Positions 62,205 to 64,000 of a DNA stretch of 64,000 bases are shown piece by piece. The notes beneath the pieces are model-generated. The model was not told the DNA's origin. It did no database searches and saw only the letters and a list, made by a program, of their open reading frames with translations. The stretch's first letter is position 1, and the number at the start of each line of letters is the position of its first letter. Position numbers and translations under genes: made by a program. Location: assembly GCF_036237315.1 (NCBI RefSeq), contig NZ_CP108356.1, forward strand, positions 5,027,501-5,091,500. The letters are read 5' to 3'. Source of the stretch: Streptomyces sp. NBC_01351. GTDB taxonomy: Bacteria; Actinomycetota; Actinomycetes; Streptomycetales; Streptomycetaceae.

Positions 62205-62290
62205 TATGGCAAAGCAGGGGCCCGGGGCGATAGGAGCGCGGCCGGGGCGTACGAGGGCGCGCGACGGCCCGCTCGCGAGCCGCCCACTTG

Positions 62291-62306
62291 ACGTCTGATG
62301 AGACGT
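62291..62306. promoter_or_regulatory. Perfect inverted repeat upstream of ppc
   Basis: ACGTCT-GATG-AGACGT stands about 155 bases before the ppc start and about 27 bases before a TATCCT that could be the ppc -10. It is a candidate operator, regulator unknown. Confidence 0.4.
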
Positions 62307-62460
62307 TTGCCCAGGCACAGGCGCGGGACACCTATCCTGTTCCCGTCGGACAGCGCGGTCCGTACGGGCAGCCCGAGCTGCGCATCAGGAGCAGCAGCGC
62401 TGCGCGCGGTCGGGGAGCCCACCGCCCAGTAGCGCTCGAACACTGCAAGGAGCCGCACCT

Positions 62461-64000
<1,540 letters not shown>

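Overview
The window is chromosomal DNA from a Streptomyces species. It is very GC-rich with GC at third codon positions, uses many GTG/TTG/CTG starts and apparently leaderless transcripts, and carries Streptomyces-type genes (the SsgA-like protein SsgE, the division protein SepX/GlpR, RpfB, Pmt). The gene order galU-glp-moaC-moaB-acetyltransferase-sepX, then ssgE-cbiMQO, pmt-rsmI-tatD-rpfB-ksgA-ispE and finally ppc resembles the chromosome core of S. coelicolor as I remember it; no alignment was run.

Layout. 0.3-5.5 kb: a cation/proton antiporter, a secreted penicillin-acylase-type Ntn hydrolase and 5-formyl-THF cyclo-ligase. 5.6-11 kb: galU, a gephyrin-like/MoeA protein, moaC, moaB, a RimJ-type acetyltransferase and sepX/glpR, then tRNA-Ala(CGC) with a clear promoter and terminator. 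11.3-14.6 kb: a large secreted protein with three C-terminal repeats. 14.9-23.8 kb: small regulator/enzyme units, including a MerR-flanked Baeyer-Villiger monooxygenase/hydrolase/SDR operon, exonuclease III and CsbD. 23.9-30.3 kb: tricorn-type protease, then TetR plus an MMPL exporter. 30.4-33.7 kb: ssgE divergent from the CbiMQO metal transporter. 33.8-38.4 kb: serine hydrolase, YbaK with a partial tandem duplicate, a penicillin-binding protein and a DHFR-like reductase. 38.5-51.7 kb: Pmt, RsmI, zinc-ribbon protein, TatD, RpfB, an inserted frameshifted TnpB-like gene, KsgA, IspE, an acyltransferase and an ABC-F ATPase. 51.8-64 kb: two paralogous PQQ-propeller membrane proteins, two LuxR-type regulators around galE, a MarR/methyltransferase/VOC unit, a TetR/desaturase operon and the 5' part of ppc.

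Most operons are joined by ATGA/GTGA overlaps. No phage, CRISPR array, rRNA or biosynthetic cluster is visible. The only mobile-element gene is the orphan TnpB-like pseudogene between rpfB and ksgA, disrupted by a 4-bp tandem duplication.

The most unusual signals are: (i) three successive TGATG stop/start overlaps linking cbiM to cbiQ through a 14-codon and a 4-codon minicistron; (ii) a family of about 30-bp hairpin repeats found between genes, inside a terminator loop and in frame in a methyltransferase gene; (iii) a related 39-bp repeat present five times in frame at the end of the monooxygenase gene; (iv) a 200-bp tandem duplication of the ybaK 3' end; and (v) a good match to the Nur (nickel) operator at the cbiMQO promoter. 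No wholly new defence or biosynthetic system is supported by the sequence.
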